Shown here: in pieces, positions 1 through 7,606 of the stretch
Position numbering within the stretch: the first letter of the stretch is position 1
Layout of the letters: each line of letters opens with the position of its first letter
Assembly: GCA_028679775.1 (NCBI GenBank)
Contig: JAJRAX010000050.1
Location: forward strand, 1 to 17,611
Direction: 5' to 3'
Length of the DNA stretch: 17,611 nt
Source: Methanothrix sp.
Lineage (GTDB): Archaea; Halobacteriota; Methanosarcinia; Methanotrichales; Methanotrichaceae
Notes under the pieces: model-generated
The model's database searches: none
What the model was told of the DNA's origin: nothing
Seen by the model: the letters and a program-made list of their open reading frames with translations, nothing else
Position numbers and translations under genes: made by a program

Positions 1-254
1 CATTGACAGGAAGCGACAGCGCCATAGGCTATCTGGGATTCTCTTATGCCGAGGACGGTGCGGTGGGAGTGATCACTCTTGACGGCGTTACTCCAACCAG
101 CGAGACCATCAAGGACGGAAGATATGAGCTGGCCAGGAAGCTCTACTTCTACACATTCGGCGACGCCACCGAAGGAGCCCAGGCATTCATCGAGTTCATG
201 ACGGGTGCTGACGGCCAGAAGGTTGCCGAAGAGTACGGATTCGTTCCTCTTTAA
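1..254 (+). CDS. pstS: Phosphate ABC transporter substrate-binding protein PstS, C-terminal part
   Basis: The reading frame is open from the window edge and ends at TAA 252-254, so only the last 84 or so residues are present. The segment DGVTPTSETIKDGRYELARK followed by LYFYT matches the C-terminal lobe of PstS-type phosphate-binding proteins, where 'DGV.PT...I..G.Y.L.R.LY.YT' precedes a final helix. That helix is seen here as AFIEFMTGADGQKVAEEYGF, followed by VPL. The protein would bind phosphate outside the membrane and deliver it to PstCAB. No pstC, pstA or pstB follows: a T-rich terminator comes immediately after the stop, so the permease genes are elsewhere or upstream. A related anion-binding protein (tungstate or molybdate type) is less likely because of the GxxPL-type end and the DGVTPT motif. 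Confidence 0.85.
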   Translation, partial: LTGSDSAIGYLGFSYAEDGAVGVITLDGVTPTSETIKDGRYELARKLYFYTFGDATEGAQAFIEFMTGADGQKVAEEYGFVPL

Positions 255-258
255 AACA

Positions 259-275
259 TTTTTTGTTATTTTTTT
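259..275 (+). terminator. T-rich archaeal terminator after pstS
   Basis: Two T tracts, six T at 259-264 and seven T at 269-275, start five bases after the pstS stop. Archaeal RNA polymerase terminates at such U-rich stretches without needing a hairpin. The AT-rich stretch that follows (TTTAAAATAAATTATTA, to 289) may also serve as promoter DNA for the response regulator gene. Confidence 0.6.
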
Positions 276-289
276 AAAATAAATTATTA

Positions 290-808
290 ATGCCACTTAT
301 TTATAAAACTCTCTCGCCGGAGGCGGTAGCTTTGCATATCTCTGCACAACGAAAGCATAGGTTAAGGATTCTCTTGGCTGAAGACGATCCCATAGATCAG
401 CAGATTACATTGAAGATGCTCAGAATGATGGGCCATGCTGTGGATCTCGCCAAAAACGGTGCAGAGGCGGTACAGGCAGTCGGGCGAGTGACTTATGATC
501 TGGCGATAATGGATGTGCAAATGCCTGAAATGGATGGAATACAGGCGACAAGGCGCATTAGGTGCTTATACGGCAATGATTTGATGGTAGTATTCGTAAC
601 AGCATCATCTCCAGATATCTACCGCGACCAATGTTTTGAGGCTGGTGGAAACGAATTCCTCTGCAAGCCACTCAAATCCGAGAAACTGAGTTATGCAATC
701 AATAGAGTATGCAGAGGTATTAATGATGGGCCTGCAGATAATGAGAGCTTGATACGCTATGAAGATCAAGGAGAGACTAAAGGGAAATGTGCCGAAAGAT
801 TGCCTTGA
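290..808 (+). CDS. Single-domain response regulator (CheY-like receiver)
   Basis: The 172-residue protein has a receiver domain at about residues 25-142. The acidic pocket is E31-D32-D33 (ILLAEDDPID), the phosphoacceptor is D75 in AIMDVQMPEMDG, the conserved Thr is T104 (VFVTAS), and the Lys is K126 (FLCKPL), so all catalytic positions are intact. There is no output domain, only about 25 unconserved residues at the C-terminus. The layout MPEMDGIQATRRIR is typical of receivers fed by hybrid histidine kinases. No kinase gene lies in the window, so the partner is unknown. There is no Shine-Dalgarno before ATG 290; the AT-rich upstream DNA suggests a leaderless transcript. The last 50 bases overlap the next gene in another frame, so the C-terminal tail may be a late read-through extension. 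Confidence 0.85.
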   Translation: MPLIYKTLSPEAVALHISAQRKHRLRILLAEDDPIDQQITLKMLRMMGHAVDLAKNGAEAVQAVGRVTYDLAIMDVQMPEMDGIQATRRIRCLYGNDLMVVFVTASSPDIYRDQCFEAGGNEFLCKPLKSEKLSYAINRVCRGINDGPADNESLIRYEDQGETKGKCAERLP

Positions 809-1559
809 AAGACTCTCCGATCGCTTTCAGGTCATCGGGGACATCGCCGTAATCTCGCTTGATCCATCGCTTGCGCCTTACAAGAAAACGGTGGCTGAGG
901 CAGTGCTCTCCTCCGGAAAAAGCATTCATACTGTTCTGAATAAGACCTCTAAGCTGCATGGAGATGAGAGGGTAGCTGGCTATGAGGTCCTGGCCGGCAG
1001 GGACAATACCGTCACCACCCACAGGGAATTCGGTTTTCTCTACGACCTCGATGTCTCAACTGTATTTTTCAGCAGCCGACTCGGATATGAGAGGATGAGA
1101 ATAGCTTGTCAGGTGAACGCAGGAGAAGATGTGCTGCTTCCCTTCGCGGGGGTGGGCCCCTTTGCAGTTCACCTGGCTGCTCGCGGCGCTCGCGTCTTTG
1201 CCATCGAGAAGAATCGCGAGGCGTGCCGCTATCTTAGGAAGAATGCCAGACTGAATAGGGTAGACAAAATGATCGCGATAGTAAACGCGGATGCATTTCA
1301 GATGGCCAGGTTTCTTAGAAAGGATTTTCACAGGGCAGTCATCCCAGCACCCTATGGCAGAGATGATATTCTTGAGACCGCCTTGCCGCTGGTGAGGCCC
1401 GGGGGGTGGCTGCACATTTACACATTCAAGAAACGCCAGCAGATCGAGTCTCTTCAGAGGGGGTATGAAGATCTGGGCCTGGAGGTTATGCGGTCTCGCC
1501 GCTGCGGAAATGTTGCTCCAGGAATCATCCGCTGGGTCTTTGATCTGGTGAAAATCTGA
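759..1559 (+). CDS. Trm5/Met-10-like class I SAM methyltransferase
   Basis: The 266-residue protein resembles archaeal Trm5, which methylates N1 of guanosine 37 in tRNA. The N-terminal part (RLSDRFQVIGDIAVISL, residues 18-34) matches the Trm5 middle domain. It is followed by EFGFLYDLDVSTVFFSSRL (90-108; R107 corresponds to the substrate-binding Arg), the SAM motif LPFAGVGPF (127-135) and the acidic ribose-binding E150. The catalytic-loop motif, N-[LP]-P in Trm5, is here IPAPYG (195-200), so the usual Asn is missing. The signature of the wybutosine enzyme Taw2 is not present either. The protein is therefore best called a Trm5-like methyltransferase with an unassigned substrate. ATG 759 is preferred because the family N-terminus begins right after it, which forces the 50-base overlap with the response regulator gene. 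Confidence 0.8.
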   Translation: MKIKERLKGNVPKDCLERLSDRFQVIGDIAVISLDPSLAPYKKTVAEAVLSSGKSIHTVLNKTSKLHGDERVAGYEVLAGRDNTVTTHREFGFLYDLDVSTVFFSSRLGYERMRIACQVNAGEDVLLPFAGVGPFAVHLAARGARVFAIEKNREACRYLRKNARLNRVDKMIAIVNADAFQMARFLRKDFHRAVIPAPYGRDDILETALPLVRPGGWLHIYTFKKRQQIESLQRGYEDLGLEVMRSRRCGNVAPGIIRWVFDLVKI

Positions 1560-1573
1560 GGGAATAGAAATCC

Positions 1574-1594
1574 TTAAATACGTTGATTGACGTA
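1574..1594 (+). promoter_or_regulatory. TATA-like box overlapping a TACGT-N6-ACGTA palindrome
   Basis: CTTAAATA (1573-1580) resembles an archaeal TATA box. It runs directly into TACGT (1579-1583), six bases, then ACGTA (1590-1594), a perfect 5-base inverted repeat. This is the usual position of a repressor operator. No clear gene starts at the expected distance, so the transcript it would control is unknown. Confidence 0.3.
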
Positions 1595-1824
1595 TAGTGT
1601 ACTTGGCAAAGGTCGAAAGCTCATTTCTTTCCCATTTCTGGTTTAGGCTTTTGCCTCCCTCCTAATTACATCAGTTCCGGTTCTAGAATATCAGAGAGCT
1701 GGCATGGTGGTCAGAATGGCGTGAACCTGTGCACTTACTGTCAAGTATATCTCTTTTGCTATAATACTATGATTATGTATGTCCTGCCTTTTTCCCCTAA
1801 ACATCCGAAACGCATTTATAGATT

Positions 1825-1839
1825 GGAATATAAAATTCC
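1825..1839 (+). promoter_or_regulatory. Palindromic promoter element of the surface protein gene
   Basis: GGAATATAAAATTCC is an inverted repeat (GGAAT / ATTCC, 5-base spacer) with the TATA-like core ATATAAAA inside it. Transcription would begin near 1855-1860, giving a leader of about 75-80 bases before ATG 1935. A second TATA-like run lies at 1859-1867. Confidence 0.4.
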
Positions 1840-1869
1840 TAAAGAAGGGATTTAGTCTTATTTAAATCA

Positions 1870-1896
1870 GCCGGAATAAACGATTCAGATTCCGGC
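1870..1896 (+). promoter_or_regulatory. Leader hairpin upstream of the surface protein gene
   Basis: GCCGGAAT (1870-1877) pairs perfectly with ATTCCGGC (1889-1896) across an 11-base loop. It lies in the presumed 5' leader, 38 bases before ATG 1935, and repeats the GGAAT/ATTCC arms of the palindrome at 1825-1839. It may be an RNA structure or a second operator. Confidence 0.4.
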
Positions 1897-1934
1897 AAGG
1901 GATAGTCTGACAGGGGAAGAAAGGGAGTAGAGGC

Positions 1935-4900
1935 ATGAGAAGAGGTAGCTTTAAGCGTAAACTACCTTGGGGGAGGCTTGACCACAAGGTCAGTCCAGCA
2001 CTCCTGGGCGTAGCCATGTTCTTGATCATTCTAGTGCCATCTCTATTCTATCTGTTTCCTAGCAACCTCGATGTCAGCTCTCCAAAGACACCTTCAACTG
2101 ATCTTTTGTCTCCCCTCGAATTGAAATCAGTTCCCCCTTCCACTCCAGACTATTCTATGAAAGAAAATGCAACAATGGATTCGCCGCAAAGCCTCGCATC
2201 CAGCAGTTCCTCAATTTTGGCCACCGTCTATCTGGATGCAACAACTTCCAAGGTCTACCTGGAGAACACAGGCGCCTTAGAGCTTCATCAGATCCAGATC
2301 AGTGGCAAGGGAAGAACTCTAGGCAGGCTCTCGGGCCTCAGTTGCGGCGAGAAGAAGGTGCTCGCTCTGACGGGCTCGTCGCAGGACCTGGAGGTCACCG
2401 CCCTCGACCCTGATGATGCGATCGTATCGGCACGCGTCCAGTATATATCTCCTGCCAAAAGCGCGACGCCTGCAGCCTCCGAGGACGTGGTGCTGAGCAC
2501 GAAGTCTGCCCCAGCCCAAAACACAGCTTTTGCCTCTTCAGGTGGTTCTGCCTCGACAACTGAAGATGGTGCAGTTGAAACAGATGCCTCGCCGCTGCAG
2601 ATCGATGTAGTTGCCAACAAAACGGATGGCAGAGCGGGCGAGGTCGTGAGCTACAGATGCACTGCGAAAAACGTCGGCTCCGCAGAACTGTCCGATGTGC
2701 AGATCACCTGCGCAGGAAAGGTCGCCTCGACGAAGTACCTTCCCTCTGGCAGAGAGCTGTATCTGAACGGAGCCTTTTTCCTGACGAACAATACGTTACT
2801 CTCAGTCGGGGTGCAGGCCAGAGATGCTGGCGGCAGACTCTACACCAACAATACCTCTGCAGATGTCTGGCTGATCTCGCCATCGCTGCATCTCGAAGTA
2901 ATCGCTCAAAATAGAGTCCACCGGGGCGATAGAGTCAATCTGCAGGTTCGGCTGGAGAATAACGGCAAGGTGAACCTCACCGATATAGTCATCCGTGACG
3001 ACAGTGGCGATATCGGCAGAATTGCCAAGCTTCCCGCAGGCTCAACTGAAGAGCTGCAAAGGGAGGTTGTGGTCACCCAGAGCATTCAGGATCGAGTCAT
3101 TGCCGTCGCACGGGACCCGGCGGGTGGCGAGGTCTATGCCAGCGAAAACCTCACAATTCAGGCGCTATCCTCTGCCCTTAGCATCCAGGGAAAACCTTCC
3201 GAGGTCAGGATTTATCCGGGCGAGCCTGCCGAGGTTACATGGCTCTTAAGCAACATCGGCGAGGAGACGTTACAGAACATCACACTGGAAGGAGACGGAA
3301 ACCGTCGGATTCTGAAGGATCTGCCTGCCGGAAAATCCATAGAGATGGCGGCAATCTACAGCAAGAACTCGACCACTTGGATCAATGTAACCGCCAGGGG
3401 CTTTGATGGCAATGGTTTTGAGGCCAATGACAGTGCAGGAGTAAGGCTGCAGTCTATAGAGCCCGGCATCACTATCAAGGCTATGCCCACCGAGGTTGAG
3501 GTCTGTCCCGGCGAGGAGGCGGAGGTCAACGTTCTAGTCAGCAACACCGGTGACGATCGCCTGGATGATGTCGTCATAACCTTGAATGGCTCAACCATTG
3601 CGACTCTCGGAGATCTTTCACCAGGCGAGTTCAGGGTGATAGACACCAAGACCCAGATCTCTGGAAATGGTAGCATTTTGTTTGAGGCCCTTGGAAAGGA
3701 CTCACTGGGTCTCACTCATTTTGAACAGTCAAGCGTCCGGGCTACCTGCGTGGTTGCCGCCCTCAAAGTGTTCGCGAGCTCCTCTCCGGCTTTCGCAGTT
3801 CCGGGCGAGAGCTGCAAGATCACCTGCACTGTGGCCAATACTGGCATGGTTCCACTTAACGGCATATTTGTTATCAGCAAACATCTGGGGCCCATAGGCA
3901 CCATTGACTTCCTCTCGCCGAAACGGCAGATGACTGTGACCGCCCAAAAGACTGTGAGTGAGGCGATTGAGGACACCATCACAGTGGAGGGCTTCACCCA
4001 GGACAGGTCATCAGTGCAGGGCAGCTTCCCACTGAGCCTCAAGCTCCTCAGTTCTCCCGGACAGGCCTCTTCTGCAGAGGACTCTGAGTCCGACCAGCCC
4101 CTGGCAGTGAGCACGACCTCTGCAGAGATCCGCTTTGGCAATGTGAGCATGCCCTTCAATCTGCCTGCTCAAGAGGAGACGGAAAGAGAGGTCTCAAAGG
4201 TCATGGCCCGCGATGTCGATCGCACTGCAAAAGAACAGAACAACGTGATACTTGACAGAATTTCCAGCCTGCTCCGTTATGTCGAAAGGCTTCTAGGGAT
4301 CAATAACGACGACCAGGGGTTAGCTCCACGCGGCTCTGATGCCATGAAAGGCTCCAAGGACTACGAGCTATCCATCGAGGGGGTAACGGGCTCAGAGCAC
4401 GGGGCCATAAGCATTTTAGATGTCAATGCCCTGCCGTCTCAGCCCGCCGCCAATGAGCCTGTCAAGGTGACGGTACACCTGATCAGCCCAGAGGGCGTAA
4501 AGAGCGCTCTCGTGAAGTACGGTCTATCCGATCTGCCGCTCACCAAACAGGATATGCAGGGCGTGGACCGGGTCTACGATTGCGCATTATCTCTCGAGTC
4601 CGGTAATCCCCAGGACGGATACTGGAGCGGCAGCATTCCTGGCAGGGGGTCCGGGACCTACATGCCCCTCTCCGTCAAGATCTCAGACGGATCGAGCACC
4701 GCTGAGGGTGGCCCCTATCTGATCCACTGGAGCACAGTCAACTCCGTCGGGTCCACCGAGTCCACGCAGACCGTGGCAAGATCATCCGGAAACGGAATGC
4801 TCTTCATAGAGTCCTCATCAGTCAGAGGCAGCGGGGAGGTCTCCATTAAAGACACCATCCTGGGATCGACAATGGAATTCAATGAGAAGATCATTGGCAA

Positions 4901-5285
4901 CGGCTCAATCAGTTTGGAGACCATGCGCTGTGTCGATCGCACGGGGCCGGTGGACAGCTTCACAGAGAAGAAGGATCTGGTCTTTGACGGCAATCTCAAG
5001 GGACATAAGACTGTAGCCTCACCCACATTTCACGGAGGCATGGGGGCCTCGGTCACAGAGAGGTTCAACCTGAGCCACGTGGACAAGAGCGAGACCTCAA
5101 GCGTGAGCAGCAACAGCTTCGCCAACAACACTCTGAAATACAAGACAGATCAGGCATTCGATGGAACCTGGAACATCCAGACCAAGTACGCCAAGTTCTA
5201 CAAGAAGATCAAGGCCGATCAGAAGTACACGGGCTCATTCCAGACTCAGAAAGATATCGAGTTCACGGATGCGGGGAAGAATTAA
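1935..5285 (+). CDS. Large membrane-anchored surface protein with CARDB/DUF11-like repeats
   Basis: The 1116-residue protein begins with a basic stretch (RRGSFKRK) and one hydrophobic segment at about 22-41, probably a signal anchor with the rest outside the cell. A low-complexity Ser/Thr/Pro linker follows. Then come tandem Ig-like beta domains of about 97 residues at roughly 219-314, 315-412, 413-508, 509-604 and 605-705, with a shorter relative at 95-172. Each carries a 'PGE.aeV...v.NtG...l.dv.i' core, as in CARDB/DUF11/COG1361 S-layer-type domains. Residues 745-790 look helical, 825-930 is another beta domain, and 945-1116 is a Ser/Thr/Lys-rich C-terminal region. Many NxS/T sequons suggest N-glycosylation. 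The start has the purine-rich GGGAGTAGAGGC just before ATG. The ligand is unknown. No S-layer anchoring motif was recognised. Confidence 0.75.
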   Translation: MRRGSFKRKLPWGRLDHKVSPALLGVAMFLIILVPSLFYLFPSNLDVSSPKTPSTDLLSPLELKSVPPSTPDYSMKENATMDSPQSLASSSSSILATVYLDATTSKVYLENTGALELHQIQISGKGRTLGRLSGLSCGEKKVLALTGSSQDLEVTALDPDDAIVSARVQYISPAKSATPAASEDVVLSTKSAPAQNTAFASSGGSASTTEDGAVETDASPLQIDVVANKTDGRAGEVVSYRCTAKNVGSAELSDVQITCAGKVASTKYLPSGRELYLNGAFFLTNNTLLSVGVQARDAGGRLYTNNTSADVWLISPSLHLEVIAQNRVHRGDRVNLQVRLENNGKVNLTDIVIRDDSGDIGRIAKLPAGSTEELQREVVVTQSIQDRVIAVARDPAGGEVYASENLTIQALSSALSIQGKPSEVRIYPGEPAEVTWLLSNIGEETLQNITLEGDGNRRILKDLPAGKSIEMAAIYSKNSTTWINVTARGFDGNGFEANDSAGVRLQSIEPGITIKAMPTEVEVCPGEEAEVNVLVSNTGDDRLDDVVITLNGSTIATLGDLSPGEFRVIDTKTQISGNGSILFEALGKDSLGLTHFEQSSVRATCVVAALKVFASSSPAFAVPGESCKITCTVANTGMVPLNGIFVISKHLGPIGTIDFLSPKRQMTVTAQKTVSEAIEDTITVEGFTQDRSSVQGSFPLSLKLLSSPGQASSAEDSESDQPLAVSTTSAEIRFGNVSMPFNLPAQEETEREVSKVMARDVDRTAKEQNNVILDRISSLLRYVERLLGINNDDQGLAPRGSDAMKGSKDYELSIEGVTGSEHGAISILDVNALPSQPAANEPVKVTVHLISPEGVKSALVKYGLSDLPLTKQDMQGVDRVYDCALSLESGNPQDGYWSGSIPGRGSGTYMPLSVKISDGSSTAEGGPYLIHWSTVNSVGSTESTQTVARSSGNGMLFIESSSVRGSGEVSIKDTILGSTMEFNEKIIGNGSISLETMRCVDRTGPVDSFTEKKDLVFDGNLKGHKTVASPTFHGGMGASVTERFNLSHVDKSETSSVSSNSFANNTLKYKTDQAFDGTWNIQTKYAKFYKKIKADQKYTGSFQTQKDIEFTDAGKN

Positions 5286-5292
5286 TACGAAG

Positions 5293-5309
5293 TACAAAAT
5301 GTTTTTGTA
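5293..5309 (+). promoter_or_regulatory. Perfect 7-base inverted repeat at the start of the TPR gene
   Basis: TACAAAA (5293-5299), TGT, TTTTGTA (5303-5309) lies in the 23-base gap after the surface protein gene and overlaps the first possible ATG of the TPR gene. It could be an operator or the 3' end of the upstream transcript. It weakens the case for translation starting at 5309. Confidence 0.4.
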
Positions 5310-6385
5310 TGGATATTCACTATAGACTCATGACAACTATGACCTGTTCTGAGAGATCAAAATTCATCGTCCTTGGCATCATTTCTGCACTGCTGCTAGC
5401 AGTAATCAGCACAACATCAATAGCATGTGCACAAGAGCTTCCTGGGAATTCTTCAAAAGATAATAATTCCAACATCGTCGAACAATCTGTTATTCTTGGA
5501 TGGAATCAATCAGAAATTTTGCCGGACGGAGAAAATCTATCCAACGGATCCGAGAACCAGACATCTGAAATAGATGAGCATATCGATGCCCCAACCTGGA
5601 ACAGCTACGGCATCAGGGCTTACCTTCGTGGCTATGCCAACCGTTCAGTCGAGTACTTCAATCGCTCAATCAACGAGTCGCCGGACTTTGTCGATCCCTG
5701 GAATAACATGGGCGTCGCGCACATAGCTCTGCACAATTACAGCGATGCCATATCGTGCCTTGACAGGGCTCTGGAGATATCCGAATCAGACAGCACAATT
5801 CTCTGGAACAATAAGGGCGTGGCCCTGTACCACATGGGTGATATGCAAAACGCCCAGGACTACTTCAACAGATCCCTGAAGAGAGATCCCAACTACTCAC
5901 CAGCCTGGAATAACCTGGGTGTGGTCCTGGCCAGCCAGGAACTGGATGAAAGGGCTATCGAGTTCTACAAGAAGGCCACATCCTGCGACATGTACAACAA
6001 CGTGGCATGGAGCAACATTGGCCGCTCCTCAATTAAGCTCGGACGTTACGCCGACGCATGGGACGGCCTGCATAATTCGCTGATACTTGACAAGAGCTAC
6101 ACTCCCGCCTGGGTAAATGTTGCAGAATACTACTATAAAATTGGAGACCTGTACAATTACAATCTATCCCTCAACATCGCCCGGTCCCAAGGCTACAACG
6201 AGACGGAATCCAACGAGGCAGGCTACCTCTGGCCAGCCGACGCGCAGGCCGTAATGATGCAGGACAAAACGACTGCACTGTCCTCAGAGCTTGCCGGCAG
6301 CACTCCGGCCGCAGGATGGACGACGGCAGCCTTGGGACTGCTATCCGTCTGGATGATGCACCGCTCCAGAAAAAAGAGATATTAA
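5309..6385 (+). CDS. Exported TPR-repeat protein with C-terminal membrane anchor
   Basis: The protein has up to 358 residues. A signal peptide spans about 18-42 (FIVLGIISALLLAVISTTSI then ACA), and an Asn/Ser-rich linker with several sequons follows. Residues 97-295 hold five to six tetratricopeptide repeats with the usual W.N.G / A...f..al...p pattern (for example WNNMGVAHIALHNYSDAISC and AWNNLGVVLASQELDERAIE). The end, AAGWTTAALGLLSVWMM followed by HRSRKKRY, is a short hydrophobic helix plus basic tail, like the tripartite CTERM sorting signals of archaeal surface proteins. It would display TPRs outside the cell as a protein-binding scaffold. ATG 5309 is the outermost start; ATG 5330 or 5339 gives a more normal signal peptide. 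Its partner may be the surface protein 23 bases upstream, by inference from position. Confidence 0.75.
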   Translation: MDIHYRLMTTMTCSERSKFIVLGIISALLLAVISTTSIACAQELPGNSSKDNNSNIVEQSVILGWNQSEILPDGENLSNGSENQTSEIDEHIDAPTWNSYGIRAYLRGYANRSVEYFNRSINESPDFVDPWNNMGVAHIALHNYSDAISCLDRALEISESDSTILWNNKGVALYHMGDMQNAQDYFNRSLKRDPNYSPAWNNLGVVLASQELDERAIEFYKKATSCDMYNNVAWSNIGRSSIKLGRYADAWDGLHNSLILDKSYTPAWVNVAEYYYKIGDLYNYNLSLNIARSQGYNETESNEAGYLWPADAQAVMMQDKTTALSSELAGSTPAAGWTTAALGLLSVWMMHRSRKKRY

Positions 6386-6409
6386 GCGCAAGAAGACAAC
6401 TAGGCTAAT

Positions 6410-6563
6410 TCAGATTATGCCATGTTCTTTTAAAGCAGACTTGATCTCGGCCAGCTCGCTCTCAATGCCCTCAAACCTCAGATCCATGTGGCCTTTCAGG
6501 TCGCTTCTTAACCCCTTAATCTCGCTGATGGTATCATCTTGCTTGTCAAGCTATCTTGTCCAT
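6410..6563 (-). pseudogene. Frameshifted small coiled-coil protein gene
   Basis: On the minus strand a TATA box (CTATAAAAC, 6584-6592) lies 25 bases before ATG 6563, the ideal leaderless spacing. That ATG reads M-D-K-I-A and then TGA. One frame over, from 6550, an open frame runs 46 codons to TGA 6410-6412: LDKQDDTISEIKGLRSDLKG, then HMDLRFEGIESELAEIKSAL and KEHGII. This heptad-like sequence resembles the small coiled-coil proteins common in Methanosarcinales. Only a 25-residue product from ATG 6487 could be made intact. I read it as a gene broken by a small indel near 6550. The alternative is an error in the assembly. Function unknown. Confidence 0.5.
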
Positions 6564-6637
6564 CTTGCAATTTAATTGCTGAAGTTTTATAGATTACCAC
6601 CATATCCATCCCACTGCATCCAGGAGCATGCATTTCC

Positions 6638-6994
6638 TCAGCGTCTTCCCGCTCTCGACGCCCGGCTCCAGACCTTATCAGAGTTATCCATAGATTCAAT
6701 CAGGTCATGGACGTCGATTCGATGCTGCACATCCGCTGCTCGGAGCCTCTTCTCAGTGGAGAGCCGCAGATTCTCCCTGGCTGCCTCATGCAGCTCCTCA
6801 GCCTCCTGCCAGAACTGCTCAGCCAGCTCGGCGTCAGTCGGCCTTGCCTCTACCGATCGGGTTCGAAGAAGCATCTCCTTTTCTAGTGCCCGATCGTGCT
6901 CTTCTCTCAAGCGCTCGGCCTCGGCCAAGAGATCCTTGACCTCCGCGGCCATATCCTCAACGCTTCTCTCAACCAGGTCTTTTTCCGAGAACAT
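6638..6994 (-). CDS. Small coiled-coil protein in the pdxST operon
   Basis: The 118-residue protein is almost entirely charged helix, rich in Glu, Arg, Ala and Leu (KDLLAEAERLREEHDRALEK; QFWQEAEELHEAARENLRLS), so a long coiled coil at about residues 5-100 is likely. There is no signal peptide, membrane segment, cysteine or catalytic motif. I recognise no family. Its ATG lies 3 bases after the pdxT stop. Its Shine-Dalgarno GGAGG sits inside the last pdxT codons with an 8-base spacing, so the two are co-transcribed and probably translationally coupled. An accessory or scaffold role for the pyridoxal phosphate synthase is possible but rests only on position. Confidence 0.7.
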   Translation of the reverse strand: MFSEKDLVERSVEDMAAEVKDLLAEAERLREEHDRALEKEMLLRTRSVEARPTDAELAEQFWQEAEELHEAARENLRLSTEKRLRAADVQHRIDVHDLIESMDNSDKVWSRASRAGRR

Positions 6995-6997
6995 GAC

Positions 6998-7606
6998 TCA
7001 TGCCTCCAACATCTTCAGGAATATCTGATGAATCCGTGAGTCTTCCGTCAGCTCAGGGTGAAAGGCCAACGCCAGCAGATTCTTCTGGCGGGCGGCGACC
7101 ACCGCCCCTCCAACGCGCGCCAGCACCTCTACATTCCCGCCAACTCCGACGATGGCCGGAGCGCGAATGAATACCGCCCGGTAAGGACTGTCAAGCCCTT
7201 TTACGGCCAGGTCCGCCTCGAAAGACTCCTTCTGGGGGCCGAAGGCATTCCTGCCGACCTTGATGTCCATGAGGCCCAGAGGTTTGACACGACCAGCTCC
7301 CTCGATCTCCTTGGAGACCAGCACCAGACCGGCACAGGTAGCCAGAATCGGCTTGCCTGAGTGGGCGGCAGCCTTCAGCTCTTCGGCAAGTCCAGAGTTG
7401 TCCAATTGGCGGCGAATGGTGGTGCTCTCTCCTCCAGGCAGAGCCAATGCCTGACAATTCTCTATCTGGCCGGGCTTTCTCACCTCGACCACCTCGACCT
7501 CCATGGTCGCGGCCACCGCAGCCCTCTGCAGGGCCAAGACGTGCTCGGATACGTCCCCCTGCAGGGCCAAAACTCCAATTCGCGTCACTTGCCTATCACT
7601 GCCCAT
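6998..7606 (-). CDS. pdxT: Pyridoxal 5'-phosphate synthase glutaminase subunit PdxT
   Basis: The 202-residue class I glutaminase releases ammonia from glutamine and passes it to PdxS for de novo vitamin B6 synthesis. Visible family marks are IGVLALQGDVSEH at the N-terminus, LPGGEST (56-62), the nucleophile C91 in ATCAGL, and the H183/E185 pair in AFHPEL, completing the Cys-His-Glu triad. The length matches the family, about 190-200 residues. ATG 7606 follows the pdxS TAA with no gap, so the two subunits are coupled and made together. No domain is missing. Confidence 0.97.
   Translation of the reverse strand: MGSDRQVTRIGVLALQGDVSEHVLALQRAAVAATMEVEVVEVRKPGQIENCQALALPGGESTTIRRQLDNSGLAEELKAAAHSGKPILATCAGLVLVSKEIEGAGRVKPLGLMDIKVGRNAFGPQKESFEADLAVKGLDSPYRAVFIRAPAIVGVGGNVEVLARVGGAVVAARQKNLLALAFHPELTEDSRIHQIFLKMLEA

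Larger units (their letters stand above)
1560..1934 (+). other. 375-base regulatory gap before the large surface protein gene
   Basis: I see no convincing protein gene here; the longest start-to-stop run is about 20 codons from TTG 1603. The gap holds a TATA-like CTTAAATA with a palindrome (1574-1594), a second TATA-containing palindrome (1825-1839) and a hairpin in the presumed leader (1870-1896). The middle part, 1620-1800, shows no structure that I can support. A small RNA cannot be excluded. Confidence 0.5.

Noticed and set aside
3716..4159. Minus-strand frame of 147 codons inside the surface protein gene
   Set aside because: It is a shadow of the plus-strand gene. It has no ribosome binding site, promoter or recognisable domain.
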